A DNA stretch of 64,000 bases, taken from assembly GCF_030269325.1 (NCBI RefSeq), contig NZ_BSTD01000002.1, positions 372,001 through 436,000 on the forward strand, given 5' to 3'. Position 1 is the stretch's first letter, and each line of letters begins with the position of its first letter. The stretch is from Amycolatopsis sp. NBRC 101858. GTDB taxonomy: Bacteria; Actinomycetota; Actinomycetes; Mycobacteriales; Pseudonocardiaceae. Position numbers and translations under genes: made by a program. This document shows, piece by piece, positions 25,054 through 33,288 of the stretch. The notes under the pieces are model-generated. The model saw only the letters and a program-made list of their open reading frames with translations. It was not told the origin of the DNA and did not search any database.

Positions 25054-26210
25054 CGCGTCACCTCGGGGTGGTCGATGCGCTCGTGCAGCTTGAGGTTGGC
25101 GAAGAACGCCACGACGACCGTCGCGAGCAACACGAACACCGCGGTGAACAGCGCACCCGTCGCCGGCGGTTCGGCGGTGCCGCCGGCCTGCTCGCGAGCG
25201 GAGCCGTTGAGGAACGGCACCACGGCGAGCACCGCGACCCCCACCACCGCCTCCAGGGTCACGATCTTCGGGAAGTGCCCGACCGCGATCGCGAACACCG
25301 AGCGCGTGTCGCCGGCCGCCCGCAGCCGCGCGATCCGGGGGAGCAGGACGAACTCGTTCACCGCGCCGCAGCCGATCAGGACCGCGACCAGCGCGATCTT
25401 GAGCAGCAGGAACCGGCCGTAGGGCGTCTCCCACAGCTGGGCGGGCGAGCCGACGGACTTCCAGCCGAGCCAGAGGCCCGAGACGATCACGACGCCGACG
25501 CAGACCTCGGCCGCCACGCTGAAGCGCCGCCAGATCCGGCCCCAGACCGGCCCGGCCGCCTCGCTCAGCCGCGCGCGGGCCCCGGCGAGCAGGACCAGCG
25601 CGACGATGCCGCCCACCCACGTGCAGCCCGCGATCGGGTGCGCGTAGCTCAGCACGGTCATCGTCCACGTGTCGGCGGTCTGCCCGTCGAGCGTGCCGGG
25701 GATCGCGGTGACCAGCTGGGCCACGACCAGCAGCGGGAAGGTGACCGCGGCGATCGTCCCGGCGCGGTCACGCAGCGACCGCCGGAACAGCAGCATCGGC
25801 AGGATCGCCGACACCGCGAACAGCACGTACGTGACGAGCACCAGGAAGCCGGCGGAGACCCACACACCGTGCTTCCCGGGGGCCGTGAGGTACGCCCAGA
25901 TCGCCGATGGCGAGAGCCCCTCACCGAAGGACATCCCGTCGGTCGCGCGGGCCGCCTTGCCCGCCAGCTGCGGGTAGAGCGCGACCAGCAGCACCAGCCC
26001 CGACCACGCCATGACCAGGGTGGATCGTCCGGTGAGGACGGACCGGTCGGCCGGGTCGGCGTCGCCCAGGGCGGGCCGGACCGCCGCCCAGTGGACGAGC
26101 GTCGACCCCATGACGGCGGCCAGCCCGGCGAAGTAGCCGAACTTCGTGACCAGGCGCCACAGCGGCGGGACGACGTCGGTGTCGACGGCCGCGGCGAGGA
26201 TCGCGCTCAT
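25050..26210 (-). CDS. CopD domain membrane protein
   Basis: 386 residues with eight or nine hydrophobic segments. The CopD (copper resistance D) domain is indicated by SYAHPIAGCTWVGGIVALVLL, by a following RFSVAAEVCVGVVIVSGLWLGW segment and by LLLKIALVAVLIGCGAVNEF. CopD proteins are linked to copper uptake across the membrane. No copper enzyme is obvious in the operon, so the role is puzzling. It is translationally coupled on both sides (4-bp overlaps with the hydrolase and fusion B), so it is an integral part of the operon. It could supply copper, or have been recruited for another transport task. Confidence 0.8.
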   Translation of the reverse strand: MSAILAAAVDTDVVPPLWRLVTKFGYFAGLAAVMGSTLVHWAAVRPALGDADPADRSVLTGRSTLVMAWSGLVLLVALYPQLAGKAARATDGMSFGEGLSPSAIWAYLTAPGKHGVWVSAGFLVLVTYVLFAVSAILPMLLFRRSLRDRAGTIAAVTFPLLVVAQLVTAIPGTLDGQTADTWTMTVLSYAHPIAGCTWVGGIVALVLLAGARARLSEAAGPVWGRIWRRFSVAAEVCVGVVIVSGLWLGWKSVGSPAQLWETPYGRFLLLKIALVAVLIGCGAVNEFVLLPRIARLRAAGDTRSVFAIAVGHFPKIVTLEAVVGVAVLAVVPFLNGSAREQAGGTAEPPATGALFTAVFVLLATVVVAFFANLKLHERIDHPEVTR

Positions 26211-27040
26211 GCGCCCTCACCTCGACGGGCCGCGATCAGCTCACCGAAGAACTCGCGGACCACCGGGAGCACCGGCGACGCCTGGTGCGCGACCCCCGGA
26301 ACGAGCACGAACCGCACCTCGACGCCGTGGGCGAGGAAGTCGCGTTCGAGCGTCCGCAGCCGCTCGACCCGGGTGGCGCCGGTCTTCTCGGCACCGTCCA
26401 TCCAGTTCGGCTCGCCCGGGTTGGTGATCTCCCACGTCTCGACGTCGTCCTCACCGGCGACCATCAGGACCGGCACCCGCCGCAGCGCGTCGAGGTCGAT
26501 CGCCCGGCCGAAGCGCTTCTCGAAGCCGGCCGTGCCCAGCCACCACGGCAGCGTGTCGTCGAGCCGCGTGATCCGCCCGGGCGCGCCGATGGACAGCCCG
26601 GCCAGCCGCTCCGGGTGCAGGTAGCCGAAACGGTGCGCGAACTGGCCGCCGCCGGAGAAGCCGTGCAGGTAGAACCGCTCGGGGTCGATCGGGTAGCGCT
26701 GCGCGACCTCCTCGGCCATCGCCAGCAGCACCCGGTCGAACCGGATGCCCCGGTACTCGAGGAACTTGAAGTTGTGCAGGTCGGCCGGATCGTCGATACC
26801 GGCCGGGAACAGCGGGGCGAGCACGAGGGCGCCGTGCTCGTCGGCGAAGGACCGGAGGTGGTCGCGGTAGAGCAGGAAGTTGCGTTCGGTCCCGTGCTGG
26901 ACGACGACCAGCGGCGCCCGCGGGCCCAGGTCCTCCGGCACGTAGAGGCAGTAGCTGAAGCGCTGGTCGTACTGCGAGGCGAACACGGGCGTGCGGCCCC
27001 GGCTCCAGAAGGCGGCGGTGGATGGTCTGTCGGTGCTCAT
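26207..27040 (-). CDS. Alpha/beta hydrolase (esterase-like)
   Basis: 277 residues. The nucleophile elbow is GFSGGG (Ser near 140), the acid is probably in MVAGEDDVE, and the catalytic His in PGVAHQA near the C-terminus; PLVVVQHGTERNF supplies the oxyanion strand. The general shape resembles PHB-depolymerase/esterase-D-like hydrolases. It has no signal peptide, so it acts in the cytoplasm on imported compounds. Four-base overlaps tie it to the ABC ATPase before it and the CopD-like gene after it. Ester or amide cleavage of the imported ligand is the likely task. Confidence 0.85.
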   Translation of the reverse strand: MSTDRPSTAAFWSRGRTPVFASQYDQRFSYCLYVPEDLGPRAPLVVVQHGTERNFLLYRDHLRSFADEHGALVLAPLFPAGIDDPADLHNFKFLEYRGIRFDRVLLAMAEEVAQRYPIDPERFYLHGFSGGGQFAHRFGYLHPERLAGLSIGAPGRITRLDDTLPWWLGTAGFEKRFGRAIDLDALRRVPVLMVAGEDDVETWEITNPGEPNWMDGAEKTGATRVERLRTLERDFLAHGVEVRFVLVPGVAHQASPVLPVVREFFGELIAARRGEGA

Positions 27041-27879
27041 GCGAGCGCACTCCTCTGCTCGAAGGCGGCTCGCAGCTCGGCGACCCGCTCGGGCTGCCAG
27101 TCGGGCCCGGGAGCCGACGACAGCAGCATTTCGGTGTAGGGATGGCGGGGCCGGCGCAGGACCTCGGCGGTGTCGCCGTGCTCGACGGCCTCGCCCCGGT
27201 ACATCACGAGCGTCCGGTCGGTCACCTCGGCGACGACGGCCAGGTCGTGGCTGACGAACACCAGGCTCACGCCCGAGTCACGGCGGATCTCGTTCAGCAG
27301 CGCCAGGATCTGCGCCTGAACGGAAACGTCCAAAGCGGACACGGCCTCGTCCAGGACCAGCACGGCCGGGTCGACGGCCAGTGCCTTGGCGATCGCGACC
27401 CGCTGCCGCTGGCCGCCGCTGAGCTGGTGCGGCCGCGAACCGGCCAGCTCGTCACCGAGCCCGACCCGCTCCAGCAGCCCCCGGACGCGCTCGGCCGTCG
27501 CGGCCCGCGGCATCCCCGGCCGGTGCCGGCGCACGACGTCCCGCAGGGCGTGCTCGACCGTCAGCCGGCGATCGAGTGAGCCGTACGGGTCCTGGAACAC
27601 CATCTGCGCCTCGCGCGCCCGGGCCAGCCGCGCCTTGCCGCCGCGAGCCGTCCAGCTCCGGTCACGCCCCCCGAAGGTGACGGCGCCGGCGTCGGGACGC
27701 GCCAGGCCGACGATCATCCGGGCGAGCGTCGTCTTGCCCGACCCCGACTCGCCGACCAGCCCGAGCGAACTCCCCGCGGGCAGGGAGAACCCGATGTCCC
27801 GGACGGCCGCGACCGGCTTCCCGCCGCGGCGGGCCGGGAACGTCTTGGTGAGGCCGTTCACCACGAGTGCGTCAGGCAT
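27037..27879 (-). CDS. Oligopeptide-type ABC importer ATPase (DppF/OppF-like)
   Basis: 280 residues. Walker A GESGSGKTT, signature LSGGQRQR, and Walker B ending LVLDEAVSALDVSVQ place it in the peptide/nickel importer ATPase family. The usual Pro after the Walker B Glu is Ala here. The C-terminal region has the family's YTEMLLSSAPGPDW stretch. It overlaps the first ATPase gene by 8 bp and the hydrolase by 4 bp. With its partner ATPase it drives uptake through the two permeases. Confidence 0.92.
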   Translation of the reverse strand: MPDALVVNGLTKTFPARRGGKPVAAVRDIGFSLPAGSSLGLVGESGSGKTTLARMIVGLARPDAGAVTFGGRDRSWTARGGKARLARAREAQMVFQDPYGSLDRRLTVEHALRDVVRRHRPGMPRAATAERVRGLLERVGLGDELAGSRPHQLSGGQRQRVAIAKALAVDPAVLVLDEAVSALDVSVQAQILALLNEIRRDSGVSLVFVSHDLAVVAEVTDRTLVMYRGEAVEHGDTAEVLRRPRHPYTEMLLSSAPGPDWQPERVAELRAAFEQRSALA

Positions 27880-28666
27880 GGCCGTGCTCCCGTTCCGGCA
27901 GGCGCGGCGTCGCGTCGGCCAATGCCCTGGTGTAGGGGTTGGCGGGGTCGACGAACACCGTCTTCCCCGGCTGCTCGTCGACGATCGAGCCCTCCCGCAT
28001 CACGTAGACGCGGTCGCAGCACGCGCCGGCGAGCAGCAGATCGTGCGTGATGAACAGGACGGCCAGCCCCCGCTCGCGCCGCAGCCGCCGCAGCAGGGCC
28101 AGCACCTCCGCCTGGGTCGTCACGTCCAGGGCGCTGGTCGCCTCGTCGGCCAGCAGCAGCCGCGGGTTCGTGCTCAGCGCCGCGGCGATCGAGACGCGCT
28201 GCAGCATCCCGCCGGAGAGCTGGTGCGGGTACTTGCGCAGCAGCAGGTCCGGCTCACGCAGGCCCACCTCGGCCATCAAGTCGAGCAGCCGCCGGCTCGC
28301 CTCGGCGCGGGCGATCCCGTGCACGTGGACCAGCCGTTCGGTCGCCGAGTCCCCGATCCGCCGGACCGGGTTCAGCGACGAGCGCGGGTCCTGGAAGATC
28401 ATCGCCGCGTGCTCGGTGCGGATCGCCCGGACGTCGGCCGGGCCAGCGGGGGAGACGCCGCCGACGGAGATCGACCCCGTCGTGTGCGCGCCCTCGGGCA
28501 CCAGCCGCAGTACCGCACGCGCGGTGGTCGACTTGCCGGATCCCGACTCGCCGACCAGGCCGACGGTTTCGCCGGCGTCGACGTCGAGCGAGACACCCCG
28601 CAGGATCCGGCGCGGGCCGTGGGGGAGCGGCACCGTGAGACCGAGGTCCCGGATGGACAGCAGCAC
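27872..28666 (-). CDS. Oligopeptide-type ABC importer ATPase (DppD/OppD-like)
   Basis: 264 residues. Walker A GESGSGKST, signature LSGGMLQR and LLLADEATSALDVTTQ identify the second ATPase of the importer; the C-terminal NPYTRALADATPRLP is the peptide-importer tail, shortened and without the cysteine-rich extension of DppD. It follows the DppC-like permease by 3 bp. Two distinct ATPases are the normal complement of Opp/Dpp importers, so the transporter in this operon is complete. Confidence 0.92.
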   Translation of the reverse strand: MLLSIRDLGLTVPLPHGPRRILRGVSLDVDAGETVGLVGESGSGKSTTARAVLRLVPEGAHTTGSISVGGVSPAGPADVRAIRTEHAAMIFQDPRSSLNPVRRIGDSATERLVHVHGIARAEASRRLLDLMAEVGLREPDLLLRKYPHQLSGGMLQRVSIAAALSTNPRLLLADEATSALDVTTQAEVLALLRRLRRERGLAVLFITHDLLLAGACCDRVYVMREGSIVDEQPGKTVFVDPANPYTRALADATPRLPEREHGHA

Positions 28667-28669
28667 GGC

Positions 28670-29512
28670 CTACCTCCTCACCGCGAGCTTGTCGGACAGC
28701 CGGACACCGACGACGTTGGTCGCCACCACGACGATCGCGATCGTCAGCCCCGGCACCAGCGCCGGCCCGAGCACGCCCTGGATCACGCCGGCGCGGCTCT
28801 CCTCGACCATCAGCCCCCAGTCCGACTTGGGCGGCTGCGAACCGAACCCGAGGAAGTTCAACGTCGCCAGGCTCATCAGGCCGTCGCCGAACAACACGAC
28901 GAGGTAGCCGAGCAGCGTCGGCACCAGGTTCGGCAGCACGTACCGCAGGCACAGCTCGAACCCGCCCGCACCCTGCAGCCGGTAGGAGTCGACGTAGGGC
29001 CGCGCCAGCTCCTCCAGCGCGATGGCCCGGGTGAACTTCGCGATCACCGGCGCGTAGGCCAGGCCCATGCCGAGCACCGCGGTGACCGTCCCACTGTCGA
29101 ACACCGCGATGATCATGATCACGAACAGCAGACCGGGGAACGCGAACATGACGTCGGTGACGCGGGCCAGCAGCACGTCGACCCAGCCGCGGTGCCAGGC
29201 CGCGGTCAGTCCGATGAGGACACCCAGCGCCGTGGCCAGCGCCAGCAGCGCGATGGCACCCAGCAACGTCGGGCGCGCACCGTCGATCACCCGCGAGAGC
29301 AGGTCCCGCCCGAGCTGGTCGGTGCCGAGCCAGTGCGCCGGCCCCGGCGGCACCCAGATCGCGTCGAAGCTCGTCGCGGCCGGGTCGTACGGCGTCACCC
29401 ACGGCGAAAGCACCGCGGCCACGACCGCCAGCGCCAGGATCGCCAAGCAGGGGTAGAAGGCCCAGTCCCGGCGCCGGCGCGGCACCGCCAGAACGGGCGC
29501 GGCGAGCGTCAT
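28670..29512 (-). CDS. Oligopeptide-type ABC permease (DppC-like)
   Basis: 280 residues with about six membrane helices and the EAA coupling loop seen around QGAGGFELCLRYVLPNLVPTLLGYLVVLFGDGL. The N-terminal cytoplasmic tail is followed by ILALAVVAAVLSPWVTPYDP and the periplasmic LGTDQLGRDLLSRVIDGARP, a strong DppC/OppC signature. Its start overlaps the DppB-like stop by 4 bp. Confidence 0.92.
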   Translation of the reverse strand: MTLAAPVLAVPRRRRDWAFYPCLAILALAVVAAVLSPWVTPYDPAATSFDAIWVPPGPAHWLGTDQLGRDLLSRVIDGARPTLLGAIALLALATALGVLIGLTAAWHRGWVDVLLARVTDVMFAFPGLLFVIMIIAVFDSGTVTAVLGMGLAYAPVIAKFTRAIALEELARPYVDSYRLQGAGGFELCLRYVLPNLVPTLLGYLVVLFGDGLMSLATLNFLGFGSQPPKSDWGLMVEESRAGVIQGVLGPALVPGLTIAIVVVATNVVGVRLSDKLAVRR

Positions 29513-30459
29513 GCCGCCTCACTCCTCTCCCGCGTGCGCGGGTCGATCAGCGGGTACACGACGTCGACGACGATCGTCACGACCATGTACGCCAGCACCA
29601 TGTAGAGCAGGATCGCCTGCACCACCGGGAAGTCGTGCGCGTTGATGGAGTCGACGAGCATGCTGCCGACACCGCTGAGGCCGAACACCGACTCGATCAC
29701 CACGGTGCCCGCGAGCATGCTCGCGATGATCAGCCCGCACATCGTCACGACCGGGCCCAGCGAGTTGCGCAGCACGTGCCGCCGGACGACCTTGCGCCGC
29801 GGCAACCCGAAGCTGCGTGCCACCTCGACGTGCTCCAGGCTCTGCTGCTCCACCATCGTCTGCCGGGTCACCCGCGACACGACCGCGAGCGCCCCCAGCG
29901 CCAGCGCGATCGCCGGCAGCGTCAGGTGGTACAGCCGGTCGGCGAACCCGTCACCGCTGCCGGACACGTCGAACCAGCCCAGCTGCACCGCGAACACCGA
30001 CACCAGCACCAGCGCGACCACGAAGTGCGGCACCGACGTGAGGAACGTCGTGACCCCGGTGATCACCGAGTCGGCCACACCGCCACGCCGCAGCGCCGAC
30101 ACCACCCCGAGCAGCACGCCGACCACCACGAACAGCAGCGCGGCCATCGCCACCAGCAGCACCGTGACCGGCAGCCGGCTGCTCATCAGGTCCGCCACCG
30201 GCTGCTTGTAGACGAACGACGTACCCAGGTCACCGTGCAGGACACCCTTCACCCACAGGAAGTACTGCTGCGGGAACGAGTCGTCCAGGTGATAGGCCGC
30301 CCGCACCGCCGCGATCCGGTCCGGCGTCCGGTCTTCGGGGTTCTTGATCAGGAAGGTCAGCGGATCACCCGGGGCGGCGAACATCCCCGCGAAGATCACG
30401 AACGAGCTGACGGCCAAGGTGAGCAGCAGGGCCCCGAGCCGCCGGGCCAGAGTCACCAC
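29509..30459 (-). CDS. Oligopeptide-type ABC permease (DppB-like)
   Basis: 316 residues. It opens with LARRLGALLLTLAVSSFVIF, followed by the long extracellular loop with FLIKNPEDRTPDRIAAVRAA and YFLWVKGVLHGDLGTSFVYK, which are markers of the DppB/OppB permease. RHVLRNSLGPVVTMCGLIIA is the EAA region. It starts 3 bp after the binding-protein stop and is the larger half of the permease pair. Confidence 0.92.
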   Translation of the reverse strand: MVTLARRLGALLLTLAVSSFVIFAGMFAAPGDPLTFLIKNPEDRTPDRIAAVRAAYHLDDSFPQQYFLWVKGVLHGDLGTSFVYKQPVADLMSSRLPVTVLLVAMAALLFVVVGVLLGVVSALRRGGVADSVITGVTTFLTSVPHFVVALVLVSVFAVQLGWFDVSGSGDGFADRLYHLTLPAIALALGALAVVSRVTRQTMVEQQSLEHVEVARSFGLPRRKVVRRHVLRNSLGPVVTMCGLIIASMLAGTVVIESVFGLSGVGSMLVDSINAHDFPVVQAILLYMVLAYMVVTIVVDVVYPLIDPRTRERSEAA

Positions 30460-30462
30460 GGC

Positions 30463-32103
30463 TCAGCCCTTCGTGCCCAGGTCGGCCGCCCACGGGTAGT
30501 AGCGGTACGCACCGGACGCCGGCACCCCGGTCACCTTCCCGGACAACGCCACCGTGCTGGGGCTGAGGATCGCGCTGATCCACGGCTTCGCGTCCGACCA
30601 CCGCCGCGCGAGCTGGACGGCGATCTTCGCGCGCGCCGCGTCGTCGAGCGCGGCCCGGCCGTCGAGCACCAGCTGGTCGTAGGCCGGATCCTTGAACACC
30701 CACTGCACCTTCGAGCTCGAGGCACCGTTCTTGTAGAACCCCACCGGGTCGCTCTTGGACACGAAGTAGTCGTCCATGTAGACGTCGGCGCGGGCACGCA
30801 GGTCGGTGTTGTCGTAGAAGTCGCCGTACTGCACCGTCGGGATCTGCGTGATCGACGCCTGCAGCCCGATCCGCTGCGCCGCGGCGACCAGGGCGTTGGC
30901 CAGCGTGTCGCGGATCGACGACCCGTCACTGGCCACCACGATCGGCTGATGACTGCCTGCACCGAGCAGCTTCTTCGCCTCGGCGATGTCGGCGTCGGAC
31001 GGCTTGGCGGGGGAGCCGGCCAGCTGGTCGTAGGCCGACTGGAACGCGGCCTTCTCATAACCCCACGCCCCCGAACCGACCGGTTCCTTCCACGGCTGCC
31101 CGAGCCCGGCGAAGGCCGCCCGGTTGACGCCGTCGCGGTCGACGGCCAGCGAGAGCGCTTTCCGGACCGCCGGATCGGCCAGCCCGCCGCGCCCGGTGAC
31201 CAGGTAGCTCCACACGCGGGTGTCGGGACCCTGGCTCACGGTGATCCCCGGCGTCTTGACCAGCCGCGACGCCGAGGCGATGTTGTCGATGTAGGCGCCC
31301 TGCGCGGACCCCGTGACCAGCGAGTTGACGATCGCGTCGTCGGCCGCCCACTTGAACGTGACCTCTTCGACCTTCGACGCCCTCGCCGGATCCCAGTAGT
31401 GCTCGGCCCGGGTCAGCACGATGCTCGTGCCCGGCTTCCACTCCTTCAGCTGCAACGGCCCCGAGCACGCGTCCGGGCTCGACGGCGTCCCGAACGCCTT
31501 GCCCTGCGCCTCGACGACCTTGCGCTCCTGGATCAGCCCGGCGTCGCCGGCCAGCGCCTCCACGAACACGGCGTCGGGCTGCTTCATCGTGAAGGTCAGC
31601 TCGTGCGGCCCGGTCTGGGCGAAGGAGGCGACGTTCGGGAACTCGTCGGCCTCGGCGTTGCCGTCGGTGGCGTTGCGCCGCATGCTCCACACGACGTCGT
31701 CCATGGTCACCGGGGCACCGTCGTGGAAAGTGGCGTTGTCCCGGAGTGTGAAGACGAGCTGGGTCGGCGTCTTCCACTCGTACTTCGCCGCCAGGCCCGG
31801 ACCGACGCTCATGTCCGGCCGCAGCTGGTTCAGCCGTTCGCAGACGTTCGCCATAACGAGGTCGGACTGGTCGTTGGCGTCCGCATTGGACAGATCGAGG
31901 TTGGTCGGTTCCTTGGCCACCAGCCAGGTGGCCCGGTCGAGCTGCCCGGCCGCGACCGGGGTCGCGTCGACCAGCTTCACGTTCGCCTTGGCGTCGGCGG
32001 CCGCGCCGGACGGACCGGAGCCACCGCACGCGGCGCAGAGCGCGGCGACCGCGCACAAGGCGGCAGCGGCCGGAATCCGGTGTCTGGGGGAGGATGCGGA
32101 CAT
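30463..32103 (-). CDS. ABC substrate-binding lipoprotein (family 5)
   Basis: 546 residues, the extracytoplasmic solute receptor of the importer (SBP family 5, peptides and other amphipathic ligands). The signal peptide ends in a lipobox LCAAC-GG, so the protein should be lipid-anchored outside the membrane. Core signatures include LVFTLRDNATFHDGAPVTMDDVVWSM split across the first lobe, and GAWGYEKAAFQ later on. The ATG at 32103 is chosen because GAGGAG lies 7 bp ahead; an in-frame ATG at 32118 that overlaps the preceding stop would add five residues. Binding specificity cannot be read from sequence. Confidence 0.9.
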   Translation of the reverse strand: MSASSPRHRIPAAAALCAVAALCAACGGSGPSGAAADAKANVKLVDATPVAAGQLDRATWLVAKEPTNLDLSNADANDQSDLVMANVCERLNQLRPDMSVGPGLAAKYEWKTPTQLVFTLRDNATFHDGAPVTMDDVVWSMRRNATDGNAEADEFPNVASFAQTGPHELTFTMKQPDAVFVEALAGDAGLIQERKVVEAQGKAFGTPSSPDACSGPLQLKEWKPGTSIVLTRAEHYWDPARASKVEEVTFKWAADDAIVNSLVTGSAQGAYIDNIASASRLVKTPGITVSQGPDTRVWSYLVTGRGGLADPAVRKALSLAVDRDGVNRAAFAGLGQPWKEPVGSGAWGYEKAAFQSAYDQLAGSPAKPSDADIAEAKKLLGAGSHQPIVVASDGSSIRDTLANALVAAAQRIGLQASITQIPTVQYGDFYDNTDLRARADVYMDDYFVSKSDPVGFYKNGASSSKVQWVFKDPAYDQLVLDGRAALDDAARAKIAVQLARRWSDAKPWISAILSPSTVALSGKVTGVPASGAYRYYPWAADLGTKG

Positions 32104-32114
32104 CGTGGTGCTCC

Positions 32115-33227
32115 TCATCGGTACAGGTTGAACGGAACGAGCTCGTACGGGTGCTCACAGGGGGAGCCCGGCGCGAGGTAGTAGTCGCCGGTGGTGAGGT
32201 CGACGCAGCTGGACAGGGTGGTCGACCACTGATCCAGCTCCGGGACCCGCTCGTCGGGGTGCGTGCAGACCGAGTCGGGCCGGCCGAGGTGGTCCGACAT
32301 CGCCGTGTGGATCGCGGTGCGCACGTCCACCGACTTCTCCGCACCGGCCGCCTTCCGCAGGCCACGGCGAGCCCGGGGGACCCGCACGAGCGAGTCCGGC
32401 GACATCAGCCGGCGGTCCGCCTCGGGCGGGTCGATGGCCTCGTAGTGGTTGCCGTGCACCAGAAGCCCGTCCTCCGGGTACACCCAGCCGTGCCCCGCCG
32501 GGGTCGTCTCGACGTCGATCGAGAACCCGTCCCGATGGGTCAGCAGCGCGTTGCTGGGGATGTGGGCCTTGGTCCACGTGAGCGTCTTCAGCGCGTCGGC
32601 GATGGTGTCCGAATCGAGGACCGCGCGCCGGATCACGGTCTGGGGGACACCGATGGAATCGTCGATGCGGCCACCCAGCCCGTTGGCGTTCAGCGCGAGA
32701 CCCCGCGAATTGGCGCCGTGGCGGCCGATCTGGCCGGCCTCCAGCTGCATGACCAGCGTCGGCTTGGGCGGCTGGACGACCTTCAGCACCACGACCGTGT
32801 CGCGGATGGCGTGGCGCCAGTCCCAGTTCTGCCCGGCGTAGACGTGACCGTCGCCGGCCGCGCCGTCGGTGAGGGAGAAGGAGGTACACCCGTCGACCTC
32901 CGGCCGAGCACCGGGCTGGGCGAACCAGTTGTCGTAGGCGATCTCACCGCGGCAGTTGAGGGCGACGACCTCGGCCAGGTCGACGCCCGCACCCTCGGCG
33001 ACACCCGCCATCTCCTCGAGGATCTCGGGGAAGTCCCGCTCGATCAGCAGCTGCCACGGCGCGCTGTGCGCCAGCGCTTCGGGCCAGCTCAGGCCGGCCT
33101 GGCGGGCGAAGCTTGCGCGGTAATAGGCGATGGCGGCCGCGATGAGGTCGGCGGCCTCGGCACCGTACTGCTTGCCGCGGTCGAGCGCGGAGGCGCTCGA
33201 GACCTCGATGACTCTGGGACTCGGCAT
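32115..33227 (-). CDS. C45-type Ntn hydrolase (acyl-CoA:6-APA acyltransferase family)
   Basis: 370 residues of the C45/AAT Ntn-hydrolase family. These proteins self-cleave before a cysteine, which then serves as the catalytic nucleophile; DGCTSF with Cys114 fits that site. NWDWRH, GANSRGLALNANGL and RDGFSIDVETTPAG are further family features. Members hydrolyse or transfer acyl groups on amides such as N-acyl amino acids or penicillins. It is the first gene of the eleven-gene operon with AGGAG before the ATG, and lacks a signal peptide, so it should deacylate an imported amide in the cytoplasm. The substrate is unknown. Confidence 0.87.
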   Translation of the reverse strand: MPSPRVIEVSSASALDRGKQYGAEAADLIAAAIAYYRASFARQAGLSWPEALAHSAPWQLLIERDFPEILEEMAGVAEGAGVDLAEVVALNCRGEIAYDNWFAQPGARPEVDGCTSFSLTDGAAGDGHVYAGQNWDWRHAIRDTVVVLKVVQPPKPTLVMQLEAGQIGRHGANSRGLALNANGLGGRIDDSIGVPQTVIRRAVLDSDTIADALKTLTWTKAHIPSNALLTHRDGFSIDVETTPAGHGWVYPEDGLLVHGNHYEAIDPPEADRRLMSPDSLVRVPRARRGLRKAAGAEKSVDVRTAIHTAMSDHLGRPDSVCTHPDERVPELDQWSTTLSSCVDLTTGDYYLAPGSPCEHPYELVPFNLYR

Positions 33228-33266
33228 CGGCTTGCTCCTGGCGTGTAGATCCCGTTACGGAACGCG

Positions 33267-33284
33267 GTAATGATGTACGATTAC
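33267..33284. promoter_or_regulatory. Candidate RpiR operator in the divergent promoter
   Basis: GTAAT-N8-ATTAC is an 18-bp dyad in the 61-bp gap between the C45 gene and the RpiR gene. A -10-like TACGAT (33276-33281) of the RpiR gene lies inside it, only 7 bases before the GTG at 33289. That implies a leaderless RpiR transcript controlled by whatever binds the dyad. A second GTTAC/GGTAA pair at about 33254-33270 partly overlaps it. Confidence 0.6.
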
Positions 33285-33288
33285 GTTC

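Noticed and set aside
26207..27040. Secreted polyhydroxybutyrate depolymerase
   Set aside because: The fold is similar, but there is no signal peptide or substrate-binding domain and the gene sits within an uptake operon.
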